Assembly (NCBI RefSeq): GCF_001426505.1
Contig: NZ_LMEV01000002.1
Span: forward strand, 307,534-371,533
Source of the DNA: Variovorax sp. Root473
GTDB taxonomy: Bacteria; Pseudomonadota; Gammaproteobacteria; Burkholderiales; Burkholderiaceae_C
Direction of reading: 5' to 3'
DNA length: 64,000 nt
Part shown: one piece after another, positions 16,224 through 25,822 of the stretch
How the letters are laid out: each line of letters begins with the position of its first letter
Numbering within the stretch: position 1 is the first letter of the stretch
The notes under the pieces: generated by a model
What the model was told of the DNA's origin: nothing
What the model saw: only the letters and a program-made list of their open reading frames with translations
Database searches by the model: none
Program-made: the position numbers and the translations under genes

Positions 16224-16478
16224 ATGAATGCCATCAAGGTCGCTCGCCGATTCATCGAAACGGACCCGGCCAACGAATCGGCCAAGATTCTTGCCCAACT
16301 CGTGCTGGCGCTCGAAGCCGAACGCAGCTTCGAGTTGATCACGCTCTACAGCCTCGACTACAAGAGCTTCGAACTGGCGATGGACATCCTCAAGGAGTGG
16401 CGCCTGGACCGCTACTACGCCAGCAAGTCCAAGCTGTTCGACCTGTCCCTGCAGGTCACCGAACTCGAAAAAAGCTGA
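16224..16478 (+). CDS. Small conserved protein of unknown function (84 aa)
   Basis: This 84-residue soluble, mostly helical protein starts MNAIKVARRFIETDPANES and ends in LQVTELEKS. A good ribosome site (GAGGAA) stands 10 bases before the ATG. Charged and hydrophobic residues alternate as in a helical-hairpin protein. I do not recognise a named family. A TATAGT at 16185-16190 could be the -10 element of its own promoter. It converges on the SDR gene with 20 bp between the stops. Confidence 0.65.
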   Translation: MNAIKVARRFIETDPANESAKILAQLVLALEAERSFELITLYSLDYKSFELAMDILKEWRLDRYYASKSKLFDLSLQVTELEKS

Positions 16479-16498
16479 GCCTTCCCCGCACGCGGTGC

Positions 16499-17278
16499 TC
16501 AGGCGAACATCCCGCCCGACACCTCGATGCGCTGGGCATTCACCCAGCGGCTCCCCTCTCCCAGCAAGCCCGCGATCGCGCCGCCGATGTCCTCGGGTTG
16601 ACCCGCGCGTCCGAGTGCCGTGACGCCCGCGATCATCGCGTTCACCTGGGCGTTGTCGCGCACCCTGCCTCCCCCGAAGTCGGTCTCGATCGCGCCCGGT
16701 GCGATCGTGTTGGCCGTGATGCCGCGCGCGCCGAGTTCCTTCGCGAGATAGCGCGTCAGCGTTTCCACCGCGCCCTTCATCGCCGCATAGGCGGACGCTC
16801 CGGCCATCGAGAACCGCGTGAGCCCCGACGACACATTGACGATGCGCCCGCCGTCATTGATCAGCGGCAGCAGCTTCTGCGTGAGGAAGTACGCGCCCTT
16901 GAGGTGCACGTTGTAGAGCATGTCGAATTGCGCTTCGGTCGTGTCCTCGAAGTTCGCATGCAGGCCCACGCCCGCGTTGTTCACCAGGAAATCGAAGCGC
17001 TCGCGCTGCCACGTGGCCGACAACGCCGCCTTCAGCGACCGCGCGAACGCGTCGAAGGCCCTGCTGTCGCCCACATCCAGTTGGAGCGCGACGGCGCGGC
17101 GTCCCATGGCCTCGATCTGCGACACCACCGCCTGTGCACTGGCCTCGTTCGACACGTAGGTCAGGATCACATCGACGCCGTCGGCGGCGAGCGCCAGCGC
17201 GGCGCTGCGGCCGAGGCCGCGGCTGCCGCCGGTGATGAGGGCAATGCGGGTGGGCGTGCGGGGGGTGGAAGCGGTCAT
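16499..17278 (-). CDS. Short-chain dehydrogenase/reductase
   Basis: The 259-residue NAD(P)-dependent oxidoreductase has the cofactor motif TGGSRGLG (16-23), the NNAG motif and the catalytic Tyr-x3-Lys in SAYAAMKGA. Such FabG-like enzymes reduce ketones or oxidise alcohols; the substrate is unknown. The start at 17278 follows an AAGGA site 8 bases upstream. It is divergent from a LysR gene (17398), the classic layout of a regulator and its target, with an inverted repeat in between. Confidence 0.82.
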   Translation of the reverse strand: MTASTPRTPTRIALITGGSRGLGRSAALALAADGVDVILTYVSNEASAQAVVSQIEAMGRRAVALQLDVGDSRAFDAFARSLKAALSATWQRERFDFLVNNAGVGLHANFEDTTEAQFDMLYNVHLKGAYFLTQKLLPLINDGGRIVNVSSGLTRFSMAGASAYAAMKGAVETLTRYLAKELGARGITANTIAPGAIETDFGGGRVRDNAQVNAMIAGVTALGRAGQPEDIGGAIAGLLGEGSRWVNAQRIEVSGGMFA

Positions 17279-17298
17279 TTCAAAGTCCTTGGTGGTTG

Positions 17299-17312
17299 AT
17301 CGACAGATCGAT
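17299..17312. promoter_or_regulatory. Inverted repeat in the SDR/LysR divergent promoter
   Basis: ATCGA-CAGA-TCGAT has perfect 5-bp arms in the 119-bp gap between the divergent SDR and LysR genes. The position and symmetry fit a binding site of the adjacent LysR-type regulator. The surrounding AT-rich bases 17318-17345 would hold the promoters. Confidence 0.45.
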
Positions 17313-17397
17313 GAATGGACTTTAAAAATTACCGCCACAAAGATAAATTCCGCCAGACCAAGCACACTGTTATCCAAGAACGAAACAATCCTCGCCC

Positions 17398-18456
17398 ATG
17401 ACCACCGACGAACTGCGCATCTTCTCCAGGGTTGCCGAACTCGCGAGCTTCAGCCGCGCGGCCGACCAGCTGGGCCTGACGCGCGCTCGTGTCTCGGTGG
17501 CCGTGCAGCAGCTGGAAGAGCGGCTGGGCACGCGGCTCCTGCAGCGCACCACGCGCAGCGTGCGCCTCACCGAAGACGGCATGCGTTTTCTCGAGCGCTG
17601 CAAGGACTACCTCGCCGAGGGCGAGCAGCTGGCCACCATGTTCCGCGCGAACATCGGCGGGCTCACGGGACGCCTGCGCATCGACCTGCCAGCCACCGTG
17701 GCGCGCGACCTCGTCATTCCGCGCCTGCCCGAATTCCTCGCGCGGCATCCCGCGCTGGAGCTCGGCATCAGCACCACCGACCGCCGCGTCGACCTCGTGA
17801 ACGAGGGCTTCGACTGCGTGCTGCGCGTGGGGGTGCTGGACGATTCCGAACTCATTGCACGGCCTCTCGGCTTCATGCGGATGGCCAATGCCGCCAGCCC
17901 GGCCTACCTGCAGGCGCACGGCACGCCGCATGCACTGGCCGATCTCGCGCAGCACCGCATCGTGCATTTCGCGCAGACCCTCTCACCGAGCGACGCGGGC
18001 TGGGAATATTTCGATGCGGCCCAGGGCCATTACCGCCTGCAGCCCGTGCGCACTCTCGTCACGGTGAACGGCACCGATGCCTACAACGCCGCGGCGGTCG
18101 CGGGCCTGGGGCTGATCCAGGCGCCGGTCAGCGGCCTGCTGCCCTGCTTTGCCGCCGGCACCCTCGTCGAGGTGATGCCGGCCTTCACCGCGCGCCCGAT
18201 GCCGGTGTCGCTGGTGTACCTCAACCGGCGCCAGCTGGCGCCGCGCGTGGCCGCGGTGATGGACTGGCTCGGCGAGATCCTCTCGCCGCACTTCGTGCAG
18301 GACGGCGAGGTGCCTATCGCCTCTATCGCCCCCAGCGCAGCACCAGCGGGTCGAGCCGCTTCGCCGTCTCGATCAGTCCCGCACGCGTCGCAGCGTGCAT
18401 CGCCGGCAGCGGATGCCGCGGCGCCTCGCAGGCAATCACGCCGCCCTCCTTCATGA
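17398..18456 (+). CDS. LysR-family transcriptional regulator with C-terminal extension
   Basis: The N-terminal winged helix-turn-helix (residues 1-60, FSRAADQLGLTRARVSVAVQ) and the substrate-binding domain (about 90-300) are those of the AaeR/DmlR-like LysR group. The protein is 352 residues, about 50 more than usual. The extra tail is Pro/Ala/Ser/Arg-rich and lies antisense to the last 134 bp of the neighbouring araD-like gene. The core regulator would end around DWLGEILSPHF. It probably controls the divergent SDR gene. No ribosome site is evident before the ATG. Confidence 0.82.
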   Translation: MTTDELRIFSRVAELASFSRAADQLGLTRARVSVAVQQLEERLGTRLLQRTTRSVRLTEDGMRFLERCKDYLAEGEQLATMFRANIGGLTGRLRIDLPATVARDLVIPRLPEFLARHPALELGISTTDRRVDLVNEGFDCVLRVGVLDDSELIARPLGFMRMANAASPAYLQAHGTPHALADLAQHRIVHFAQTLSPSDAGWEYFDAAQGHYRLQPVRTLVTVNGTDAYNAAAVAGLGLIQAPVSGLLPCFAAGTLVEVMPAFTARPMPVSLVYLNRRQLAPRVAAVMDWLGEILSPHFVQDGEVPIASIAPSAAPAGRAASPSRSVPHASQRASPAADAAAPRRQSRRPPS

Positions 18457-19240
18457 GCGACTTGCACGCCAGCAGGCCTGCCTGTCGGTTCTCGTAGTTG
18501 ATGAGCGGCAGCCATTGCTGGTACAGCGCGAAAGCCTTGTCGCGGTCGCCCGCGCGGTGCGCCTCGATGATCGGGCGGATGCCATCGGGATAACCGCCGC
18601 CGGTCATCGAACCGGTTGCGCCGGCATCGAGGTCGGGCATCAGCGTGATGGCTTCCTCGCCGTCCCACGGGCCTTCGATGGCATCGCCGCCCAGGCGGAT
18701 CAGCTCGCGCAGCTTCGCGGCCGCATTGGCGGTCTCGATCTTGAAATACGCGACGTGTTCGATCTCCTTCGCCATGCGCGCGAGGAACGGTGCAGACAGC
18801 ACCGTGCCGCTCGCGGGCGCGTCCTGGATCATGATCGGAATGCCCACGGCATCGGACAGCCGCGCATAGAACTCGAAGATCTGCGGTTCGGGCACACGGA
18901 AGGTCGCACCGTGATACGGCGGCATCACCATCAGCATCGCCGCGCCCATGTCCTGCGCGCGGCGGCTGCGCTCGGCGCAGACCTGCGTGCTGTAGTGCGT
19001 GGTGGTCACGATCACCGGCACGCGGCCCTTCGCGTGCTCGAGGATGGTGCGCGTGAGCACCTCGCGCTCGTCGTCGGACAGCACGAACTGCTCGGAGAAA
19101 TTCGCGAGGATGCACAGCCCGTCGGAGCCCGCGTCGATCATGAAGTCGACGCAGCGCTTCTGGCTTTCCAGGTCGAGCGCGCCCTGTTCGGTGAAGGTGG
19201 TCGGCACGACCGGAAAGATGCCGCGGTATCTGGGGTTCAT
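18323..19240 (-). CDS. L-2-keto-3-deoxyarabonate dehydratase (AraD type)
   Basis: The 305-residue member of the dihydrodipicolinate synthase family is expected to convert 2-keto-3-deoxy-L-arabonate to alpha-ketoglutarate semialdehyde. The Schiff-base lysine is K167 in AYFKIET. The blocks ILANFSEQFVL, MPPYHGATFRVPE, EGPWDGEEAITL and RHPLPAMH closely match Azospirillum AraD as I remember it. It lies 12 bp after the L-arabonate dehydratase gene at the end of the ten-gene operon, directly in pathway order. Its 3' end overlaps the LysR gene on the other strand. Confidence 0.85.
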   Translation of the reverse strand: MNPRYRGIFPVVPTTFTEQGALDLESQKRCVDFMIDAGSDGLCILANFSEQFVLSDDEREVLTRTILEHAKGRVPVIVTTTHYSTQVCAERSRRAQDMGAAMLMVMPPYHGATFRVPEPQIFEFYARLSDAVGIPIMIQDAPASGTVLSAPFLARMAKEIEHVAYFKIETANAAAKLRELIRLGGDAIEGPWDGEEAITLMPDLDAGATGSMTGGGYPDGIRPIIEAHRAGDRDKAFALYQQWLPLINYENRQAGLLACKSLMKEGGVIACEAPRHPLPAMHAATRAGLIETAKRLDPLVLRWGR

Positions 19241-19252
19241 GGTGTCTGGGGA

Positions 19253-21001
19253 TCAGTGGGAATGGCGGGGAACGGCGGAGCCTCTGCAGCCCACCAGAAA
19301 GTCGAAGTCGCAGCCTTCGTCGGCCTGCAGCACGTGGTTGACGTAGAGCTTCTGGTAGCCGCCGCCGCGCGTGCTCATCGGTTGCGCATCGGAGGCGGAC
19401 AACGCCGCGAGGCGCGAAGCGAGTTCCTCGTCGCTGATGTCGAGGTGCAGGCGTCCCGCATCGCAGTCGAGCTCGATCCAGTCGCCATCGCGCACCGCCG
19501 CGAGCGGCCCGCCGTCGGCGGCCTCGGGCGCGACGTGCAGCACCACCGTGCCATAGGCCGTGCCGCTCATGCGCGCATCCGAGATGCGCACCATGTCCTT
19601 CACGCCCTGGCGCAGCAGTTTCGGCGGCAGCCCCATGTTGCCCACCTCGGCCATGCCGGGATAGCCCTTCGGGCCGCAGTTCTTGAGCACCATCACGCAG
19701 CTCGCATCGATGTCGAGCGACTCGTCGACGATGCGTTCCTTGTAGTGCTCCAGGTTCTCGAATACCACGGCGCGGCCGCGGTGCTTGAGCAGTTCGGGCG
19801 TTGCGGCCGAGGGCTTGAGCACCGCGCCGCGCGGCGAGAGGTTGCCGCGCAGGATGCGGATGCCGCCATCGGCGATCAACGGGTTGTCGAGCGGGCGGAT
19901 CACCTCGTCATTGAGGCTCGGCGCCTCGCGCACGTTGTCCCAGATCGACTGGCCGTTGACGGTGAGCGCGCCGGGGTGCGGCAGCAATCCGTTTTCGCCG
20001 AGCCGGCGCAGCACCGCGGGCAGCCCACCGGCGTAATAGAACTCCTCCATCAGGAAGCGCCCCGAAGGCATCAGGTCCACGATGGTCGGCGTGTCGCTGC
20101 CGATGCGCGTCCAGTCTTCCAGTTCGAGGTCGACGCCGATGCGGCCCGCGATCGCTTTCAGGTGGATCACCGCATTGGTCGATCCGCCGATGGCCGCGTT
20201 CACGCGAATGGCGTTCTCGAACGCCTCGCGCGTGAGGATCTTCGAGAGCGTGAGCCCTTCCTTGGCCATCTGAACCGCGCGCATGCCCGACATCTGCGCG
20301 AGCACGTAGCGCCGCGCATCGACCGCCGGAATCGCCGCGTTGTGCGGCAGCGAGGTGCCCAGCGCCTCGGCCATGCAGGCCATCGTGGAGGCCGTACCCA
20401 TCGTGTTGCAGGTGCCCGCCGAGCGCGACATGCCGCCCTCGGCCGAGAGGAACTGGTGCAGGTTGATCTCGCCCGCCTTCAGCGATTCGTGCAGCTGCCA
20501 CACGGCCGTGCCCGAGCCGATGTCCTTGCCCTCGAGCTTGCCGTTGAGCATCGGCCCCCCCGTCACCACGATGGCCGGGATGTCGCAGCTTGCCGCGCCC
20601 ATCAAAAGCGCCGGCGTGGTCTTGTCGCAGCCGGTGAGCAGCACCACCGCATCGACGGGGTTGCCGCGAATGGCTTCTTCCACGTCCATGCTCGCGAGGT
20701 TGCGCGTGAGCATCGCGGTGGGGCGCAGGTTCGATTCGCCGTTCGAGAACACCGGGAACTCGACCGGAAAACCGCCCGCTTCCGAAATGCCGCGCTTCAC
20801 ATGCTCCGCGATCTTGCGGAAGTGCGCGTTGCACGGGGTGAGTTCCGACCAGGTGTTGCAGATGCCGACGATGGGGCGGCCATCGAACTCGTGGTCCGGG
20901 ATGCCCTGGTTCTTCATCCAGCTGCGGTACATGAAGCCGTTCTTGTCGGCCGACCCGAACCATTCGGTCGAGCGCAGTTTCTTCGGAGGGGTATCCGGCA
21001 T
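19253..21001 (-). CDS. L-arabonate dehydratase (IlvD/Edd family)
   Basis: The 582-residue iron-sulfur dehydratase turns L-arabonate (and probably D-galactonate or D-fuconate) into the 2-keto-3-deoxy acid. The three cluster cysteines are C57, C125 and C198 (in LTPCN, LTGCDKT and GTCNTMG), the same spacing as in characterised L-arabonate dehydratase. The start ATG at 21001 follows AGGA at a distance of 8. It is co-transcribed with the importer genes upstream and the AraD-type gene downstream. Dihydroxy-acid dehydratase of branched-chain synthesis is less likely given these neighbours. Confidence 0.88.
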   Translation of the reverse strand: MPDTPPKKLRSTEWFGSADKNGFMYRSWMKNQGIPDHEFDGRPIVGICNTWSELTPCNAHFRKIAEHVKRGISEAGGFPVEFPVFSNGESNLRPTAMLTRNLASMDVEEAIRGNPVDAVVLLTGCDKTTPALLMGAASCDIPAIVVTGGPMLNGKLEGKDIGSGTAVWQLHESLKAGEINLHQFLSAEGGMSRSAGTCNTMGTASTMACMAEALGTSLPHNAAIPAVDARRYVLAQMSGMRAVQMAKEGLTLSKILTREAFENAIRVNAAIGGSTNAVIHLKAIAGRIGVDLELEDWTRIGSDTPTIVDLMPSGRFLMEEFYYAGGLPAVLRRLGENGLLPHPGALTVNGQSIWDNVREAPSLNDEVIRPLDNPLIADGGIRILRGNLSPRGAVLKPSAATPELLKHRGRAVVFENLEHYKERIVDESLDIDASCVMVLKNCGPKGYPGMAEVGNMGLPPKLLRQGVKDMVRISDARMSGTAYGTVVLHVAPEAADGGPLAAVRDGDWIELDCDAGRLHLDISDEELASRLAALSASDAQPMSTRGGGYQKLYVNHVLQADEGCDFDFLVGCRGSAVPRHSH

Positions 21002-21029
21002 ACGAGGTGTCCTGGGAATAAAGAGAGAG

Positions 21030-22058
21030 TCAGCGCCGGGGTGCGCGCGAAGTGAAGAAGCGTTGCAGCAGGCAGAACACGAAGAGCAGCGCGCCGACGA
21101 CGATGCGCGTCCACCACGAACTCAGTGTGCCGTCGAAGGAAATCAGCGTCTGGATGATCCCGAGCATCAGCACGCCGAAGAGCGTGCCCGCCACATAGCC
21201 CACGCCGCCGGTGAGCAGCGTGCCGCCGATCACCACGGCGGCGATGGCATCGAGCTCCAGTCCCATCGCATGCAGGCCGTAGCCCGAGAGCATGTAGAAG
21301 GTGAAGATCACGCCCGCCAGCGCCGAGCAGAAACCCGAGAGCGTGTACACGCCCACGAGCGTGCGGCGCACCGGCAGGCCCATCAGCATCGCCGAATGCT
21401 CGCTGCCGCCGATGGCGTACACCGCGCGGCCGAAGGGCGTGCAGTGCGCGATGAACACCGCGGCGAGCAGCACGGCGATGGCGATCACCGCGCTGACCGA
21501 GACCGAGGCCTCGCCCCAGACGGGAATGCGGACCTGCGAGACCTCCGAGTAGAAGGCGTTGGTGATGCTGATCGAGTCGATGCTGATGAGGTAGCACAGC
21601 CCCCGCGCGAGGAACATGCCCGCCAGCGTGACGATGAAGGGCTGCAGCCGGAAGCGCTCAATGAGCAGGCCCATGAGCGCGCCGAAGGCCGTGCCCATCG
21701 CGAGCACCAGCGGAATCACGATCGCCGGGCTCCACCCGTGCTTTTCGACCAGCGAGGCCGACACCATCGTCGTGAGCGCGATCACCGAGCCCACCGACAG
21801 GTCGATGCCGCCCGAGAGGATCACGAAGGTCATGCCGACCGCGACGACGATGAGGAAGGCGTTGTCGATCAGCAGGTTGAGGAACACCTGCGCCGAGAAG
21901 AAGCCGTCGTAGAACACCGAGCCCAGCGTCGCCATCAGCACGAACAGCGAGATGGTCGCGGTGAGCGGCAGGTATTTCGGATTGAGGCCTGCCCTGTCTC
22001 CTTTCCGAGGAGCGGGTTCAGGCGAGGCAGCGGCGCTCGTTTCGATCACCGCGCTCAT
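21030..22058 (-). CDS. Sugar ABC transporter permease, YjfF-like
   Basis: The 342-residue inner-membrane protein of the ribose/galactofuranose permease family (BPD_transp_2) has about nine to ten hydrophobic segments and the family motif [10 protein letters not shown]. It pairs with the YtfT-like permease whose gene overlaps its start by four bases (ATGA). With the YtfR-like ATPase and YtfQ-like binding protein it forms one importer, probably for a furanose such as L-arabinofuranose or galactofuranose. Substrate is inferred from similarity to YtfQRT-YjfF and from the catabolic genes in the operon. Confidence 0.85.
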   Translation of the reverse strand: MSAVIETSAAASPEPAPRKGDRAGLNPKYLPLTATISLFVLMATLGSVFYDGFFSAQVFLNLLIDNAFLIVVAVGMTFVILSGGIDLSVGSVIALTTMVSASLVEKHGWSPAIVIPLVLAMGTAFGALMGLLIERFRLQPFIVTLAGMFLARGLCYLISIDSISITNAFYSEVSQVRIPVWGEASVSVSAVIAIAVLLAAVFIAHCTPFGRAVYAIGGSEHSAMLMGLPVRRTLVGVYTLSGFCSALAGVIFTFYMLSGYGLHAMGLELDAIAAVVIGGTLLTGGVGYVAGTLFGVLMLGIIQTLISFDGTLSSWWTRIVVGALLFVFCLLQRFFTSRAPRR

Positions 22059-23089
22059 GCCCGTCCCCCTTCATGGGCCGGCCGCTGCACCAGCGACCGC
22101 ACTTCCGCCCTGAATTCCGGTGACTGCAACAGCATCACCACGAACACCACCACCGCCTTCACCACGAGGTTGATTTCCGGCGGCACGCCGAGCGAATAGA
22201 TCGCGTAAGTCAGCGTCTGGATGATCAGCGCGCCGATCACGCTGCCCACGAGGCTGAAGCGCCCGCCCGTGAGCGCCGTGCCGCCGAGCGTGACCGCGAG
22301 GATCGCATCGAGCTCCAGCAACTGGCCGGCGTTGTTGCCGTCCGCGCTCTTCACGTTCGAACTGATCAAAAGACCCGCGATGCCCGCACAGAGGCCGCAG
22401 AACGCATACGCGCCGACGACGAGCCGCCGCGACTGGATGCCCGCGACACGCGCGGCCGTCGGGTTGATGCCCACCGCCTGGATGAACAGGCCGAGCGCCG
22501 TGCGCGTGATCGCGAGATAGAGCAGCACGAACACCGCCGCCACGATGAACAGCGAGAACGGCAGGCCCAGCAGGTAGCCGCTGCCGAGGAAGAAGAAGGG
22601 CTTGTAGTAGATCGTGATGATCTGCCCGTCCGCGACGAGCTGCGCGATGCCGCGCCCCGCCACCATGAGGATCAGCGTCGCGATGATCGGCTGCATGCCG
22701 ACCTTGGCGACCAGCAAGCCGTTCCACAGGCCGCACAGCAGCGCGACGGCCAGCGCCGCAAGGATCGCGAGCGGCATCGGGAAGCGGCTCGCGTCGCTGG
22801 AGACGGCGCCGCCGATCATCCAGGCCGCCACCGCCGCCGCGATGGCCACCACCGCGCCGACCGAGATGTCGATGCCGCGCGTGGCGATCACCAGCGTCAT
22901 GCCGAGCGAGACCAGCACCAGCGGCGCCGCACGGTTCACGATGTCGATCAGGCTGCCATAGAGATGGCCGTCGCGCCATTCGAGGTGAAGGAAGCTGGTG
23001 TTGAACGCGGTGTTGATGGCGAGCAGAAGCAGCAGCGTGATGAGCGGCCAGGCGAGGCGGTGGCTCATGAGGATGGAGAGGCGGTTCAT
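22055..23089 (-). CDS. Sugar ABC transporter permease, YtfT-like
   Basis: The 344-residue membrane permease has the motif RGIDISVGAVVA and a C-terminal ALTGGRFSLVGSVIGA block typical of the YtfT/RbsC family. It forms a heterodimer with the YjfF-like protein in the importer. Its start overlaps the ATPase stop by four bases and its stop overlaps the next gene by four, so translation is tightly coupled. The order ATPase, YtfT, YjfF is that of the E. coli galactofuranose system. Confidence 0.86.
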   Translation of the reverse strand: MNRLSILMSHRLAWPLITLLLLLAINTAFNTSFLHLEWRDGHLYGSLIDIVNRAAPLVLVSLGMTLVIATRGIDISVGAVVAIAAAVAAWMIGGAVSSDASRFPMPLAILAALAVALLCGLWNGLLVAKVGMQPIIATLILMVAGRGIAQLVADGQIITIYYKPFFFLGSGYLLGLPFSLFIVAAVFVLLYLAITRTALGLFIQAVGINPTAARVAGIQSRRLVVGAYAFCGLCAGIAGLLISSNVKSADGNNAGQLLELDAILAVTLGGTALTGGRFSLVGSVIGALIIQTLTYAIYSLGVPPEINLVVKAVVVFVVMLLQSPEFRAEVRSLVQRPAHEGGRA

Positions 23090-24609
23090 GCTGCAGCGAT
23101 CATTTCGTAGACCTCGTCCTCGGTCGAACCACCGGGGAGTTCGCCCACCTTCTGCCGGTCGCGCAGCACCACGATGCGGTGCGCCACGCGCACCACCTCG
23201 CTCATCTCCGACGAGATGAAGACCACCGCCATGCCCGCGCGCGCAAGCCGCAATATCTCTTCCATGATTTCCTGCTTGGCCGCCACGTCGATGCCGCGCG
23301 TGGGCTCATCCAGGATCAGCAGGCGCGGCTCGGTCGCAAGCCAGCGCGCGATCATGGCCTTCTGCTGGTTGCCGCCGGAGAGCAGGCCGATGGGGGTTTC
23401 GACGCTCGCGGTCTTGATGCCCAGCGAGGCGACGAAGCGCTCGGCCATCGCAGTCTGCTGCGCAAGCGAGAGAAATTTCCGCGTGCCGAGCCGCGCCTGC
23501 AAGGCCAGCGCGATGTTCTCGCGCACCGACAGCTCGGCCACGATGCCGTCGGTCTTGCGTTCTTCGGGGCACAGCGCGAGTCCTTCTCGGATTGCATCGG
23601 CCGGGTTCGAGAAGCTGACCGAGCGGCCGTCGATCTTCAGCACGCCGCGGTCCGGCGATTCAAGCCCGAACAACAGACGCGCAAGCTCGGTGCGGCCTGC
23701 ACCGAGCAAGCCTGCGATGCCGACGACTTCGCCGGCACGCACGCGCAGGTCGGTCGCCTGCAACTGCCCGACCTGACCCAGCCCCTCGGTCTGCAGCAGC
23801 GCGGGCGCGGCTTCATCGAATGCCGGCAGCGCGGCAGGCCGTGCCGATTGCGCGGCCAGTTCGCGACCGAGCATCGCCGCGATCAGCGCCTGCGGGCCGA
23901 GGTCCGCCGCCTTCCATTCGCCGACCCAGCTGCCGTTGCGCAGCACGGTGATGCGGTCGGACACCGCGTACATCTGGTTGAGAAAGTGCGTCACGAAGAC
24001 GATCGCGAGTCCTTCGCTGCGCAAGCGCCGCAGCACCTCGAACAGCTTCTCGACCTCGTCGTCATCCAGGCTCGATGTCGGCTCGTCGAGGATCAGCACC
24101 TTCGACGACACGCCCAGCGCGCGCGCGATCGCCACCAGCTGCTGCACCGCGACCGAATAGCTCGACAGAAGGCGCGTCACGTCGATGTCCAGGCCGATGC
24201 GTGCCAGCAATTCGGCCGCGCGGCGGTTCACCGCCGCCCAGTCGATGCGAAAGCCCTGCAACGCGCCGCAGCGCGGATAGCGCCCCGCGAACACGTTCTC
24301 GGCCACCGAGAGGTTGGGGCACAGGTTCACCTCCTGGTAGACCGTGCTGATGCCCAGCTTCTGCGCCTCCAGCGGCGAGCCGGGCCGGATGGCCTGGCCG
24401 TCGAAGAACATCTCGCCGCCGCTGGACGGCAGCACGCCCGTGAGCACCTTGATCAACGTCGATTTGCCCGCGCCGTTCTGTCCCATCAGCGCATGGACCT
24501 CGCCCGGGTACAGCCGCAGCTGAACATCGTTCAGCACCGGGATGCCGCCAAACTGCTTGCGGATGCCCCGCAGCTCAAGCACGGGGGCGATGGTCGTACG
24601 CTCGGTCAT
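23086..24609 (-). CDS. Sugar ABC transporter ATP-binding protein, YtfR-like
   Basis: The 507-residue protein contains two ATPase domains in one chain, the form used by monosaccharide (CUT2) importers. The first Walker A is GQNGAGKST. As usual for the family the second domain has a divergent loop (GLLGAGRTE) and the signature [11 protein letters not shown]. It overlaps the YtfT-like gene by four bases and starts 4 bp after the end of the MmsB permease gene. It powers the YtfQ-type importer. Confidence 0.88.
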   Translation of the reverse strand: MTERTTIAPVLELRGIRKQFGGIPVLNDVQLRLYPGEVHALMGQNGAGKSTLIKVLTGVLPSSGGEMFFDGQAIRPGSPLEAQKLGISTVYQEVNLCPNLSVAENVFAGRYPRCGALQGFRIDWAAVNRRAAELLARIGLDIDVTRLLSSYSVAVQQLVAIARALGVSSKVLILDEPTSSLDDDEVEKLFEVLRRLRSEGLAIVFVTHFLNQMYAVSDRITVLRNGSWVGEWKAADLGPQALIAAMLGRELAAQSARPAALPAFDEAAPALLQTEGLGQVGQLQATDLRVRAGEVVGIAGLLGAGRTELARLLFGLESPDRGVLKIDGRSVSFSNPADAIREGLALCPEERKTDGIVAELSVRENIALALQARLGTRKFLSLAQQTAMAERFVASLGIKTASVETPIGLLSGGNQQKAMIARWLATEPRLLILDEPTRGIDVAAKQEIMEEILRLARAGMAVVFISSEMSEVVRVAHRIVVLRDRQKVGELPGGSTEDEVYEMIAAA

Positions 24610-24613
24610 GCGG

Positions 24614-25822
24614 CTACTTGTTCTTGTTGTAGACGTCGATGAACACCGCCGCCAGCAGCACCAGGCCCTTGATGACCTGCTGGTAGTCGATGCCGATCCC
24701 CAGGATCGACATGCCGTTGTTCATCACGCCCATGATGAAGGCGCCGATCACCGCACCCATCACCCGGCCCACGCCGCCCGAGGCCGAGGCGCCGCCGATG
24801 AAGCAGGCCGCGATCACGTCGAGCTCGAAGCCCAGGCCGGCCTTGGGCGTGGCCGTGTTGAGCCGCGCTGCGAACACCAGCCCCGCGAGCGCCGCCAGCG
24901 CACCCATGTTCACGAAGGTGAGGAACGCGAGCCGCTGCGTCTTCACGCCCGACAGCCGCGCAGCCTTCTCGTTGCCGCCCAGTGCATAGATGCGCCGGCC
25001 GATGGTGGTGCGGTTGGTGACGAAGTCGTACACCACGATCAGCACCGCCATCACCACCAGCACGTTGGGCAGGCCCTTGTAGGTGGAAAGCAGGTAGCTG
25101 AAGAACAGGATGATCGCCGCGAAGAACAGGTTCTTCACGAGGAAGAAGGCGTAAGGCTCCTGCTCCATGCCATGCGCCTTGAGCCTGGCGCGCCCGCGCA
25201 GCTTGAAGAACACCAGTGCCGCTGCGGCCAGCGCGCCGACGACCAGCGAGGTGGTGCGCAAGGTGTCGCCGCCAAGCGGATCGGGAATGAAGCCCGAGCT
25301 CAGACGCTGGAACTCCACCGGAAACGGCCCCACCGATTGCCCCGCGAGCAACGCCAGCGTGAGCCCCTTGAACACCAGCATGCCCGCGAGCGTGACGATG
25401 AACGACGGAATCTTGCGGAACGCGACGAACCAGCCCTGCGCCGCGCCGATGACGGCACCGGCCGCGATGCTGATGATCGCGGTCGGCACGAAGTGCCATT
25501 CGTACTCGACCATCAACACCGCCGCGAGCGCGCCGATGAAGCCGCAGACCGAGCCCACCGACAGGTCGATGTGGCCCGCCACGATCACCAGCAGCATGCC
25601 CAGCGCCATGATGACGACGTAGCTGTTCTGCAGCAGCAGGTTGGTGAGGTTCAGCGGCCGCAGCAGCGTGCCGTCGGTGAGCACCTGGAACAGCACCATG
25701 ATCGCGACCAGCGAGATCAGCATGCCGTATTCGCGCAGGTTGTTCTTCAGGAAGCCCGCGTGCAGCTTCGGGGCGGCGAGCGGCGCGGCGCCCTGCGCCG
25801 CGTTGGCTTCAGGCGGCGACAT
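24614..25822 (-). CDS. mmsB: Multiple-monosaccharide ABC transporter permease (MmsB/GguB type)
   Basis: The 402-residue permease belongs to the XylH/GguB group, longer than RbsC-like permeases. It has motifs [13 protein letters not shown] and [12 protein letters not shown]. It works with the ChvE-type binding protein and MmsA ATPase encoded just upstream, importing aldoses such as arabinose, galactose, glucose and xylose. I chose the ATG at 25822, which has AGGGAG eight bases ahead; a GTG at 25828 lies too close to that site. The gene overlaps mmsA by 14 bp. Confidence 0.88.
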   Translation of the reverse strand: MSPPEANAAQGAAPLAAPKLHAGFLKNNLREYGMLISLVAIMVLFQVLTDGTLLRPLNLTNLLLQNSYVVIMALGMLLVIVAGHIDLSVGSVCGFIGALAAVLMVEYEWHFVPTAIISIAAGAVIGAAQGWFVAFRKIPSFIVTLAGMLVFKGLTLALLAGQSVGPFPVEFQRLSSGFIPDPLGGDTLRTTSLVVGALAAAALVFFKLRGRARLKAHGMEQEPYAFFLVKNLFFAAIILFFSYLLSTYKGLPNVLVVMAVLIVVYDFVTNRTTIGRRIYALGGNEKAARLSGVKTQRLAFLTFVNMGALAALAGLVFAARLNTATPKAGLGFELDVIAACFIGGASASGGVGRVMGAVIGAFIMGVMNNGMSILGIGIDYQQVIKGLVLLAAVFIDVYNKNK

